Positions 1 through 6,125 of a stretch of DNA of 10,407 bases are shown in pieces. The DNA lies in the NCBI GenBank assembly GCA_045536775.1, contig JAZSOD010000066.1, positions 1 to 10,407 of the forward strand. Direction: 5' to 3'. Under the pieces are notes generated by a model. That model saw only the letters and a list, made by a program, of their open reading frames with translations, had not been told where the DNA came from and did not search any database. This stretch comes from UBA4717 sp045536775 (GTDB lineage Bacteria; Bacillota; Clostridia; Oscillospirales; CAG-272). Every line of letters starts with the position of its first letter. The first letter of the stretch is position 1. Both the position numbers and the translations under genes were made by a program.

Positions 1-1564
1 AATGGAGTTTCTGGAGATTCTTCCGCCTTCGGTTGTGCAAAATCATGCACTTATGACGGTGCGGGAGGCACTTCGCGCCATCCACCGTCCAAAGGACGAA
101 GCGGAGCTTGAACTTGCAAGAACGACTCTGGTTTTTGAAGAACTGTTTGTGCTGACTGCGGGGCTTTCACTTCTCAAACGTCGCGGTGTCAGGAACCGCG
201 GACTTTCCCTGCGATCCGTGGATATGTCCCCATTTTTTGCAAATCTTCCCTATAAGCCGACTTCAGCACAGCGCCGAAGTGTGGAGGAGGCTCTGCGGGA
301 TATGACCTCCGGCGCAGCTCCCATGAACCGCCTTCTGCAGGGGGATGTCGGTTCCGGAAAAACGACAGTGGCGGCAGCCTGCGCCTATGCGGCTGCAAAA
401 TCAGGCTTTCAGACGGCGGTACTTGCACCAACGGAGATCCTTGCGGTGCAGCATGCGGAGAGCTTTTCACGTTTGCTCGCTCCCTTTGGGATCAGATGCG
501 GTCTCATTCTCGGATCGACTACCGCCGCCGAAAAACGGCGTGTGATCGAGGGAGCGGAATCCGGTGAGATCGACGTTCTCATCGGAACGCACGCGCTTCT
601 GGAGGATCGGGTACGCTTTGCCCGGCTCGGTCTCTCCGTGTGTGATGAGCAGCACCGCTTTGGTGTTCTGCAGCGCGGGCTTCTGTCGGGAAAGGGGGCG
701 GATAGCCTCGCGCCCCATACGCTTGTCATGTCGGCAACTCCCATTCCGCGAACCCTTGCACTGGTTATGTACGGGGATATGGACATTTCTGTTATCGATG
801 AGCTGCCTCCCGGCAGAAAACCCGTCAAGACCTATGCCGTAGGTGAGGATATGCGCCCCCGAATTGAAAATTTCATCCGTAAACAGGTGGTGGACGGCCA
901 TCAGGTTTACGTTGTATGTCCCCTCATTGAAGAATCCGAAATGGCGGAGGGACTCATTCCCGTCACGGATCATTTCGAGGATCTATCCACCCGTGCATTC
1001 CCCGATCTTTCCGTAGGGCTCATGCACGGACGGCTGAAGGCGGCGGAAAAGGCTGCCGTTATGGAAAACTTCCGGAGGGGAGAGATCGACGTTCTTGTGA
1101 CGACAACGGTCATTGAGGTCGGTGTTGACGTTCCCAATGCGACCCTCATGGTCATCGAAAATGCCGAGCGCTTTGGGCTTTCCCAGCTTCATCAGCTTCG
1201 CGGACGCGTTGGTCGAGGCAAGGAGAAGTCCTACTGTATTCTCGTATCCGACGTGAACAAGTCCTCAAAAAGCTATAAGCGCCTCGACGTTATGAAAACC
1301 ACCTATAACGGTTACGATATCGCAGAAAAGGACCTTGATGCACGTGGTCCGGGTGACTTTATGTCGGCAGGAGGCGAGCTTCGTCAGCACGGCAAGCTCA
1401 AGCTGAAGCTCGCGGAATTTACCGACGCCAAGCTTATGCTTACCGCATCCGACGCCGCAGGTGCTCTGCTCACCGCAGATCCCGACCTGGGCTTGCCCGA
1501 AAACACAGACCTCAAAAACTATATTAAAACCACCGCTATAATCCGTGCCGCTACTGTGAATTGA
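1..1564 (+). CDS. recG: ATP-dependent DNA helicase RecG, 5' end missing
   Basis: RecG is a superfamily 2 translocase that remodels stalled forks and branched DNA. The visible 520 residues start in the last part of the wedge region and contain the whole motor. They show Walker A GDVGSGKT (residues 124-131 of the visible part), the RecG-type Walker B box DEQH (225-228), SATPIPRTLAL (253-263), TTVIEVGVDVPNAT (378-391) and the motif VI region QLRGRVGRG (408-415). RecG is usually about 680 residues, so roughly 150-160 N-terminal residues lie left of the window. The ATG at position 2 is therefore an internal codon, not the start. The C-terminal block RGPGDF (458-463) is followed by a slightly expanded stretch before RQHG, compared with the usual short RGPG-(D/E)-F-x-G-x-x-Q-x-G form. 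The gene ends with TGA, and a cluster of palindromes begins about 30 nt later. The helicase assignment is secure. Confidence 0.97.
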   Translation, partial: MEFLEILPPSVVQNHALMTVREALRAIHRPKDEAELELARTTLVFEELFVLTAGLSLLKRRGVRNRGLSLRSVDMSPFFANLPYKPTSAQRRSVEEALRDMTSGAAPMNRLLQGDVGSGKTTVAAACAYAAAKSGFQTAVLAPTEILAVQHAESFSRLLAPFGIRCGLILGSTTAAEKRRVIEGAESGEIDVLIGTHALLEDRVRFARLGLSVCDEQHRFGVLQRGLLSGKGADSLAPHTLVMSATPIPRTLALVMYGDMDISVIDELPPGRKPVKTYAVGEDMRPRIENFIRKQVVDGHQVYVVCPLIEESEMAEGLIPVTDHFEDLSTRAFPDLSVGLMHGRLKAAEKAAVMENFRRGEIDVLVTTTVIEVGVDVPNATLMVIENAERFGLSQLHQLRGRVGRGKEKSYCILVSDVNKSSKSYKRLDVMKTTYNGYDIAEKDLDARGPGDFMSAGGELRQHGKLKLKLAEFTDAKLMLTASDAAGALLTADPDLGLPENTDLKNYIKTTAIIRAATVN

Positions 1565-1594
1565 ATTGGCTTTACGCGAGAGTGGATTTGATTT

Positions 1595-1616
1595 GCGCCT
1601 TTTTTCAAAAAGGCGC
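1595..1616. repeat. Perfect 10-bp palindrome downstream of recG
   Basis: Arms GCGCCTTTTT and AAAAAGGCGC pair perfectly around a 2-nt centre, about 30 nt after the recG stop. It could contribute to recG transcript ending or 3'-end protection. There is no proper U-tract after the stem, so it is not a textbook intrinsic terminator. It is the first of a series of palindromes in this gap. Confidence 0.7.
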
Positions 1617-1634
1617 CCCAAAAACTTTTATGGA

Positions 1635-1656
1635 GCGCGAAGACTTGTCTTCGCGC
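1635..1656. repeat. Second perfect 10-bp palindrome downstream of recG
   Basis: Arms GCGCGAAGAC and GTCTTCGCGC are exact reverse complements around a TT centre. It lies 18 nt after the first palindrome and is unrelated to it in sequence. It is GC-rich and symmetrical, so it would form a hairpin in RNA from either strand. No T-run follows. Confidence 0.7.
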
Positions 1657-1770
1657 GGGTAAGGGATTAAATTCGTCTACTCTCTGAATTTTATCTGCTT
1701 TATTGGGAGCATAACCTCAACCTTGAACGGATATCCGTACAAACCGCACGACCACACTATTCGCGCCCTT

Positions 1771-1798
1771 CTGCTTGGGGCCCACTACCGCCAAGCAG
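1771..1798. repeat. 8-bp inverted repeat, 12-nt loop
   Basis: CTGCTTGG (1771-1778) pairs with CCAAGCAG (1791-1798), with 12 nt between the arms. It is flanked by CCC and GGG, which could extend the stem past a mismatch. It belongs to the palindrome cluster, and no function can be assigned. Confidence 0.55.
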
Positions 1799-1878
1799 GG
1801 CTAATCTGCGGAAATTTGGCAAAAACGAAAACCTGCGCGATCTGACTTCACACAGCGTGTGGATAAACGCTTCGCGAG

Positions 1879-1949
1879 GGTTTCCAAAGGGAAACCTCCC
1901 TTTGGCGGGAGGGGTTTCCTAAGGGGAGGCCTCGAGCCTCGCCCTTAGG
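1879..1949. repeat. Overlapping alternative hairpins upstream of rarA
   Basis: Several stems share arms. GGTTTCC (1879-1885) can pair with GGAAACC (1890-1896), which can instead pair with a second GGTTTCC (1913-1919). CCAAAGGG (1884-1891) can pair with CCCTTTGG (1898-1905). A fourth stem pairs CCTAAGGGGAGGC (1918-1930) with 1936-1949, 13 bp with one bulged G (1941) and a 5-nt loop. The first three cannot form together. The arrangement resembles an attenuator or a mosaic of repeats. Whether it is transcribed with rarA is unknown. Confidence 0.55.
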
Positions 1950-1958
1950 TGCTTCTTT

Positions 1959-1990
1959 TTGTCCTTTTCTGTGCACACAGAAAAGGACAA
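1959..1990. repeat. Perfect 15-bp palindrome upstream of rarA
   Basis: Arms of 15 nt (1959-1973 and 1976-1990) are exact reverse complements around a CA centre. The left arm begins TTGTCCTTTTCTGTG. It lies 78 nt before the rarA start codon. The stem is mixed AT/GC and has no T-tract after it on the plus strand. On the minus strand the sequence leaving the stem is AAAAAGAAGC, again not a terminator tail. Function is unknown. Confidence 0.7.
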
Positions 1991-2067
1991 ACCAACACGA
2001 ATTTCCACTAGTCAAAATCAGGTCAACTACCTTCCCAACATAAACTAACTGATTAAGGAGAAACAAA

Positions 2068-3297
2068 ATGGCACATCGCCCTATGGCAGACATTATCCGC
2101 CCGACAAGCTTTGACGAAATGATAGGTCAGGGGAAGCTTGTCGGTGAGGGCGGAGCCCTTCGCCGAATGGTCGAAAAGGGACACATCACCAATATGATAT
2201 TCTACGGGCCGCCCGGTACGGGAAAGACCACGGCGGCGAAGATAATCGCCAAGACCTCGGGCATGACTCTCAGAGAGCTTAACGCCACAACGGCGTCGCT
2301 TTCCGACGTCAAGGAGATAATCGGTGAGACCTCGACTCTGCTCGGCTCGTCGGGCATACTGTTATACCTTGACGAGATCCAGTACTTCAACAAGAAGCAA
2401 CAGCAATCCCTTCTTGAATTTATTGAGGATGGCAGAATAACCCTCATTGCCTCCACCACCGAAAACCCGTACTTCTACGTCTATAACGCGATAATTTCGC
2501 GATCGGCGGTGTTCGAGTTCAAGCCCGTCACCGCGGAAGAATGTGTGAAGGCGCTTCGCCGTGCGGTCAATAAGATGAACGAGCTCGAGGGACTTGACAA
2601 AAGGGTCGACGATAAGGTGCTGTCCCTCATCGCCTCGCTTGGTGCGGGCGACGTGCGCCGTTCTGTCGGAATATGCGAAAACTCGTATTTTGCCGCAGAC
2701 GAGGAGATAACCGAGGACGTGGTAGAGCTTTTCGCAAGCAAAAATATCGGAAACTTTGACCGCGCGGGCGACGTACACTACGATCTTCTTTCCGCACTTC
2801 AGAAATCCATACGCGGCTCGGATCCCGACGCGGCGGTCTTCTACCTTGCAAAGCTTCTTGAGGGCGGCGATATCATCTCCGCTTGCAGAAGACTTCAGGT
2901 TATCGCAAACGAGGATATCGGACTCGCGTACCCCCTTGCCGCAGTAGTGACAAAGGCGTGCTGTGACTCGGCGCGTGAGCTCGGGCTACCCGAGGCAAGA
3001 CTTCCGCTTGCAAACGCGGCGGTGCTTCTCGCCACCTCGCCGAAATCCAACACCGCGCACAATGCAATAATCGCGGCGTGCGAGGACGTTGCCAAGGGTA
3101 AGGGACAGAACGTGCCCGAGATACTGCAAAGTCCGCTTTTCAAGGGCTATAAGTATCCGCATAACTTCCCGAATCATTATATAAAGCAAGAATATTTACC
3201 TGACGATCTTCGCGGCACGAAATACTACGAGTACGGTGACAACCGTAACGAGCAGGCGGCAAAGGCGTACTGGGATGAAATAAAAAAACAGAAATAA
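2068..3297 (+). CDS. rarA: Replication-associated recombination protein A (RarA/MgsA), AAA+ ATPase
   Basis: RarA is a clamp-loader-like AAA+ ATPase that acts at stalled forks and DNA gaps. The 409-residue protein opens with the family's RP-x-SFDEMIGQ block (11-21). Walker A GPPGTGKT is at 47-54, Walker B LLYLDEI at 98-104, sensor 1 TTEN at 130-133, and a likely arginine finger is in SRS (144-146), in the usual context N-A-I-I-S-R-S. The C-terminal tetramerisation region is intact, with GGDIISACRRLQVIANEDIGLA and the closing block GYKYPHNFPNHYIKQEYLPD (mid-380s region of the family). Length is near the family norm of roughly 410-440. The start is set by AAGGAG at 2055-2060, 7 nt before the ATG. 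A DUF1015 gene follows after 14 nt, so the two are probably one operon. RarA next to RecG gives two fork-maintenance genes in the same direction. Confidence 0.96.
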   Translation: MAHRPMADIIRPTSFDEMIGQGKLVGEGGALRRMVEKGHITNMIFYGPPGTGKTTAAKIIAKTSGMTLRELNATTASLSDVKEIIGETSTLLGSSGILLYLDEIQYFNKKQQQSLLEFIEDGRITLIASTTENPYFYVYNAIISRSAVFEFKPVTAEECVKALRRAVNKMNELEGLDKRVDDKVLSLIASLGAGDVRRSVGICENSYFAADEEITEDVVELFASKNIGNFDRAGDVHYDLLSALQKSIRGSDPDAAVFYLAKLLEGGDIISACRRLQVIANEDIGLAYPLAAVVTKACCDSARELGLPEARLPLANAAVLLATSPKSNTAHNAIIAACEDVAKGKGQNVPEILQSPLFKGYKYPHNFPNHYIKQEYLPDDLRGTKYYEYGDNRNEQAAKAYWDEIKKQK

Positions 3298-3311
3298 AGA
3301 GGACAAAAACA

Positions 3312-4583
3312 ATGGCAAACTGCTTTTACAGTGCGGATATAATGCTTCCGCGCTTCAAGGACGATAAGGACAAAATGAACAAGTGGGCGACGGTCGCCTG
3401 CGACCAGTACACGAGTGAGGCTGATTACTGGACGGCGGTTGAGGAAAAGGTGGGAGATAATCCCTCTGCGCTCAGAATAACTCTCCCCGAAATATACCTC
3501 GGTGACCGCGACGAAGAAAGAATCGCAAAAATCAATAAAACCATGGTAGACTACACCGAAGATCTGCTCGAGACCTACGCCGACTCAATGATATACCTCG
3601 AGAGAAGACTCGCGGACGGCAGAGTTCGTCTCGGACTTATCGGTAAGATCGACCTCGACGAGTACGATTACAATAAGGGCGCGACAACACTCGTGCGCGC
3701 AACCGAGGGTACGGTGCTCTCGCGTATACCGCCGAGAGTAAAGATACGCCGCGGCGCTACCGTGGAGCTTCCTCATATAATGATGCTCATCGACGACCCC
3801 GAAAAAACGGTGATTGAGCCGATTGGCGCAAAGAAATGCTCGCTTGAGCCTGCGTACTCCTTCGAGCTTATGCAAAACGGCGGCTATGTTGACGGCTACT
3901 TTGTGGACGCCGAATCCAAGGCGAAAATTGACACGGCACTCGAAAAGCTCTCCGACATCGACGCATATAATAGAAAGTACGGAACAAACGAAAAATCGCC
4001 CATGCTTTTCGCGGTAGGTGACGGAAACCATTCGCTCGCAAGCGCAAAGGCACTCTACGAGGAGATAAAGGCAGAGCTCGGCGTAGAAGCGGCGAAAAAC
4101 CACCCCGCAAGATACGCGCTTTGCGAGATCGTGAACATTCACGATGCGGCGCTTGAGTTCGAGCCGATATACAGAGTAGTGTTTGATACCGATATAGACA
4201 AAATGACCGCGGCGCTTAAAGAGTACGCAAAGGCTGACAAGGGCGGCAAGAACTCGTTTGATATCGAGTGCGTAAGCGCAAAGGGAAGCGAGACCGTGAC
4301 CATAGAAAAGTCGGCAAACGAGCTTGCAGTAGGTGCGCTTCAGGATTTCATCGACGCATACCTTAAGGAAAACGCGGGCGAGGTAGACTACATACACGGT
4401 ATTGGCTCGACCAAGACCCTTGCGACAAAGGAAAACGCGATAGGCTTCTTGTTTGATGGAATGGGTAAAAACGAGCTTTTCAAGAGCGTAATAATAAACG
4501 GCTCACTCCCGAGAAAGACCTTCTCGATGGGAGAAGCCGACGATAAGCGTTACTACCTCGAAGCAAGAAAGATAGTGAAGTGA
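3312..4583 (+). CDS. DUF1015 family protein
   Basis: A 423-residue cytosolic protein with no signal peptide or membrane segment. The family is recognised by MLPRFKDD near the N-terminus with ACDQYTSEADYW (29-40), the block VRATEGTVLSRIPPR (128-142), the glycine-rich VGDGNHSLASAKA (235-247), and a C-terminal region with HGIGST and LPRKTFSMGEA. DUF1015 proteins are related to the ParB/sulfiredoxin-fold free-serine kinases (SerK/SbnI type), and from memory they often sit near serine biosynthesis genes in anaerobes. Kinase activity is inference here and was not tested. No serine pathway gene is in the window. AGAGG at 3298-3302 lies 9 nt before the ATG and just after the rarA stop, which supports co-transcription with rarA. 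The sequence after the stop is AT-rich and short-repeat-rich. Confidence 0.9.
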   Translation: MANCFYSADIMLPRFKDDKDKMNKWATVACDQYTSEADYWTAVEEKVGDNPSALRITLPEIYLGDRDEERIAKINKTMVDYTEDLLETYADSMIYLERRLADGRVRLGLIGKIDLDEYDYNKGATTLVRATEGTVLSRIPPRVKIRRGATVELPHIMMLIDDPEKTVIEPIGAKKCSLEPAYSFELMQNGGYVDGYFVDAESKAKIDTALEKLSDIDAYNRKYGTNEKSPMLFAVGDGNHSLASAKALYEEIKAELGVEAAKNHPARYALCEIVNIHDAALEFEPIYRVVFDTDIDKMTAALKEYAKADKGGKNSFDIECVSAKGSETVTIEKSANELAVGALQDFIDAYLKENAGEVDYIHGIGSTKTLATKENAIGFLFDGMGKNELFKSVIINGSLPRKTFSMGEADDKRYYLEARKIVK

Positions 4584-4612
4584 GGAGAAAGTCTGAAAAT
4601 AGATTTTCGGAA

Positions 4613-4641
4613 GATAAGAGATAAGAGAGAATAGATAAGAG
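4613..4641. repeat. Short GATAAGA heptamer tandem repeat
   Basis: GATAAGAG occurs at 4613-4620, 4620-4627 and 4634-4641, that is at offsets of 7 and 14 nt. This gives four heptamer units, the third degenerate (GAGAATA). It lies 30 nt after the DUF1015 stop in purine-rich non-coding sequence. It could come from replication slippage or be a remnant of a longer repeat. Confidence 0.5.
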
Positions 4642-4650
4642 AACAGGTCA

Positions 4651-4681
4651 GAATTTCTCCGAAATTCTTCCATTATTGTTT
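4651..4681 (+). terminator. Possible weak terminator after DUF1015 gene
   Basis: GAATTTC (4651-4657) pairs with GAAATTC (4661-4667) around TCC, followed by a T-rich stretch (TTCCATTATTGTTTT). The stem is AT-rich and the T-run is interrupted. It may therefore be only a partial terminator, allowing read-through into the small gene downstream. Confidence 0.3.
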
Positions 4682-4697
4682 TGTGCCTTGCGGCACA
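4682..4697 (+). other. Small hairpin before the 51-residue gene
   Basis: TGTGCC (4682-4687) pairs with GGCACA (4692-4697) around TTGC. It ends 4 nt before the AAAGGA that would serve as ribosome binding site. It may be a 5' leader element, or with the preceding T-rich sequence just incidental structure. Confidence 0.3.
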
Positions 4698-4719
4698 GCT
4701 GAAAGGAATTGTCATAAAT

Positions 4720-4875
4720 ATGAAAAAGATTTCAATAGTTGGTTTGTCAATCGGCAGCGCAATGATAGGTTTTTTCGCAAATAAACTGGGCACACTCGCG
4801 GGGAATATATGTTTTGTTCTCGCAGTGGTAACGCTCGTTGCTTCCATCATAGCGATCAGCAAAACGGATAAATGA
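4720..4875 (+). CDS. Small hydrophobic membrane protein, 51 residues
   Basis: I do not recognise this protein. It starts MKKISIVG and is almost entirely hydrophobic. Two likely membrane segments cover about residues 4-24 (ISIVGLSIGSAMIGFFANKL) and 28-47 (ICFVLAVVTLVASIIAIS), joined by a short loop, and the tail is charged (SKTDK). The ATG at 4720 has AAAGGA (4702-4707) about 12 nt upstream, which is longer than ideal spacing. The frame is open back to a TTG at 4681, but that start would put the hairpin 4682-4697 inside the coding region and has no ribosome binding site. A strong intrinsic terminator directly after the stop supports a real transcript. It could also be a chance frame ahead of the terminator. 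Confidence 0.5.
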   Translation: MKKISIVGLSIGSAMIGFFANKLGTLAGNICFVLAVVTLVASIIAISKTDK

Positions 4876-4902
4876 AAAAAGCACCCCAACGGGTGCTTTT
4901 TT
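4875..4902. terminator. Bidirectional intrinsic terminator at the convergent junction
   Basis: A6 (4875-4880), GCACCC (4881-4886), loop CAAC, GGGTGC (4891-4896) and T6 (4897-4902) form a symmetrical stem with T-tracts on both strands. On the plus strand it follows the small membrane gene directly. On the minus strand it ends the transposase transcript, whose TAA stop (4901-4903) overlaps the outer edge of the element. Confidence 0.9.
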
Positions 4903-5416
4903 AGTCTTCGGCAAATAAGCAATCGTATTTCCATTTAATCGGATTTTCATAAATATATTTTGCTATTTTATCGTAATCATTTCTATCGCGTATAACGTGA
5001 TCGTGAAAAGATCTTTGCCAGATGGGTTCTCCGACTTTTTTTGACACAGAACGTTTCATCTGACCTACCGCTGTCAAGATGCTTGTAGGGGAGGATATCA
5101 TCCTCCCGCGATCAAACGGAATTAACAAGATCATATGAATGTGATTTGGCATAACGACATATTGTAACAATTCAATATGTGTATAATGCTCGGGAATTGC
5201 CTTAATTGCTTCTTCTGCAATTTTGCCATATGTTGATAAACTTGTACTTTCGGGCGGGAGGATGATATCCTCCCCTACAAAATTGGACGATATTTTATTC
5301 CAAAATATATTTTTTCTGTCTTTGGTGCATATAGTGACAAAATAAGCACCTGCAGAACTATAATCATAATGTTTAAGCCGCAAATCTTTTCGTTTCGGCA
5401 AATTTTTATTATCCAT
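4901..5416 (-). CDS. REP-associated tyrosine transposase (RAYT), Y1_Tnp/HUH family
   Basis: RAYTs are single-domain HUH nucleases related to IS200/IS605 TnpA that nick and rejoin single-stranded REP hairpins. This 171-residue protein begins MDNKNLPKRKDLRLKHYDYS and continues with GAYFVTICTKDRK (23-35). The metal-binding HUH motif H92-I-H94 lies in VVMPNHIHMILLI, and the RAYT block WQRSFHDHVIRDRNDYDKI is followed by AKYIYENP (152-159). The nucleophile is probably a tyrosine in the 148-156 helix. The start at 5416 is chosen because AAGGTGGTGA (5422-5431) sits 5 nt upstream. The in-frame ATG at 5434 would precede this site. Two inverted REP-like elements lie inside the gene and encode residues 46-55 (FVGEDIILPP) and 103-112. 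The gene shares strand with trmB but is separated from it by a terminator, so it probably has its own promoter. TATAAT at 5438-5433 is a candidate -10 without a clear -35. The frame appears intact. Confidence 0.9.
   Translation of the reverse strand: MDNKNLPKRKDLRLKHYDYSSAGAYFVTICTKDRKNIFWNKISSNFVGEDIILPPESTSLSTYGKIAEEAIKAIPEHYTHIELLQYVVMPNHIHMILLIPFDRGRMISSPTSILTAVGQMKRSVSKKVGEPIWQRSFHDHVIRDRNDYDKIAKYIYENPIKWKYDCLFAED
5083..5109 (+). repeat. REP-like element, copy A, inside the RAYT gene
   Basis: On the plus strand: TT, then GTAG (5085-5088), then GGGAGGAT (5089-5096), loop ATC, then ATCCTCCC (5100-5107) and GC. This is a conserved GTAG tetranucleotide directly 5' of an 8-bp hairpin, the arrangement RAYT proteins recognise in enterobacterial REPs. 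The full 27 nt is an exact reverse complement of 5254-5280. Here it encodes RAYT residues 103-112 (RGRMISSPTS). Confidence 0.8.
5254..5280 (-). repeat. REP-like element, copy B, inside the RAYT gene
   Basis: This is an exact 27-nt inverted copy of 5083-5109, separated from it by 144 bp. Read on the minus strand, GTAG (5278-5275) precedes GGGAGGAT and ATCCTCCC with an ATC loop. The two copies form a BIME-like inverted pair. Identity ends exactly at 27 nt on both sides, at 5082/5281 and 5110/5253. It encodes RAYT residues 46-55. Confidence 0.8.
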
Positions 5417-5444
5417 TTTCATCACCACCTTCATTATAACACAA

Positions 5445-5476
5445 AATCGGCAGAAAGGAAAGCCCTTCTGCCGATT
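5445..5476 (-). terminator. Intrinsic terminator after trmB / rnf operon
   Basis: AATCGGCAGAA and TTCTGCCGATT form an 11-bp stem (5445-5455 with 5466-5476) around a 10-nt loop. It lies 8 nt beyond the trmB stop. On the minus strand the stem is followed by TTTTGTGTT. It separates the rnf-trmB transcript from the RAYT gene downstream. Confidence 0.85.
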
Positions 5477-5483
5477 CTTGATT

Positions 5484-6122
5484 TTATTTCAAATACGCTT
5501 CGCAGCGATTAATTGTAAATCCCTTTTCCGAAAAGTTTTTTTCGTACTCGGTCACTACGTTATCTTTTGCAAACTCGCTGTTGTGCAGGTCATACGTCAC
5601 GTTTTCAAGCCTGAAGCCGCACTCACGGAATTCCTCGAGCGAAAAATCAAACAGACCGCGGTTGTCGGTCTTGAAGAATATCGCGCCGTCCTCTGTCAAA
5701 ATGCGCTTGTACTTTTCGAGAAAGCCTCTGTGGGTAAGTCTGCGCTTTGCATAGCCCTTTTTCGGCCACGGGTCAGAGAAGTTAAGGTAAAGCCTCTCGA
5801 CCGAATGCTCGGGCAGGCACTCGCACAAATCTGCCGCGTTAGCGATAATAAAGCGGATGTTTTTAAGTCCCGCCTTGTCGGCTTTTTCAAGCGCTAATAC
5901 CATAACGTCCGAAACTCTTTCAACCGCAATAAACGTAACGTCGGGATATTTTTCCGCCATACCGCAAACGAAGCTACCCTTACCGCAACCGATCTCAAGG
6001 TGAATATGCGGATTGTCAAACACTGCCGTATCTACCGTGCCGCTTTCGCGGTCATATCCGAGCAAAAGCTCCGAGCACGCCTCTATTCTCTCGGCACCGT
6101 GCTTCTTTTTTCTCATTCTCAT
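5484..6122 (-). CDS. trmB: tRNA (guanine-N7-)-methyltransferase TrmB
   Basis: TrmB uses S-adenosylmethionine to make m7G46 in the variable loop of tRNA. The 212-residue protein has the class I methyltransferase motif I LEIGCGKGSF (42-51), an acidic residue E68 ending the second strand (AVERV), the family signature NFSDPWPKKGYAKRRL (114-129), KTDN (151-154) and TEYE (191-194) near the C-terminus. All are expected in functional TrmB, and the length is normal (about 210-240). The start MRMRKKKHG fits GAGGTG, which lies in the last codons of rnfB, 6 nt before the ATG. Only 3 nt separate the rnfB stop from this start, so trmB is probably translated from the rnf transcript. A terminator follows the stop. 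Identification is firm. The functional link to Rnf is unknown. Confidence 0.95.
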   Translation of the reverse strand: MRMRKKKHGAERIEACSELLLGYDRESGTVDTAVFDNPHIHLEIGCGKGSFVCGMAEKYPDVTFIAVERVSDVMVLALEKADKAGLKNIRFIIANAADLCECLPEHSVERLYLNFSDPWPKKGYAKRRLTHRGFLEKYKRILTEDGAIFFKTDNRGLFDFSLEEFRECGFRLENVTYDLHNSEFAKDNVVTEYEKNFSEKGFTINRCEAYLK

Positions 6123-6125
6123 AAT

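Larger units (their letters stand above)
1565..2054. other. Intergenic region recG-rarA, palindrome-rich, no credible gene
   Basis: This gap of about 490 bp contains no coding region I can support. It holds at least six inverted repeats (1595-1616, 1635-1656, 1727-1738, 1771-1798, 1879-1949, 1959-1990), separated by unremarkable AT-richer sequence. I found no convincing -35/-10 pair before rarA. The weak TAAACT at 2041-2046 has no good partner. An 81-codon minus-strand reading frame over 1848-2093 is open mainly because it crosses the palindromes, and it runs into rarA. Confidence 0.75.

Noticed and set aside
1595..1990. A CRISPR array in the recG-rarA gap
   Set aside because: The palindromes differ in sequence and spacing, with no repeated unit and regular spacers, and no cas genes are present.
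1848..2093. Minus-strand reading frame of 81 codons in the recG-rarA gap
   Set aside because: It is built largely from palindrome sequence, overlaps the rarA start, and has no ribosome binding site. I treat it as a by-product of the repeats.
3585..4397. Minus-strand reading frame of 270 codons
   Set aside because: It is fully inside the DUF1015 gene on the other strand, and the product resembles no family and shows skewed Arg/Val/Cys content.
5417..5434. Start of the RAYT gene at the upstream in-frame ATG (5434)
   Set aside because: The strong AAGGTGGTGA at 5422-5431 would fall inside that reading frame. It is correctly spaced for the ATG at 5416.
4901..5476. A full IS200/IS605 insertion sequence
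   Set aside because: The protein has the RAYT-type RSFHDHVIRDRNDY...NP block rather than canonical IS200 TnpA features. There is no tnpB, and no IS-type end hairpins are apparent outside the gene.
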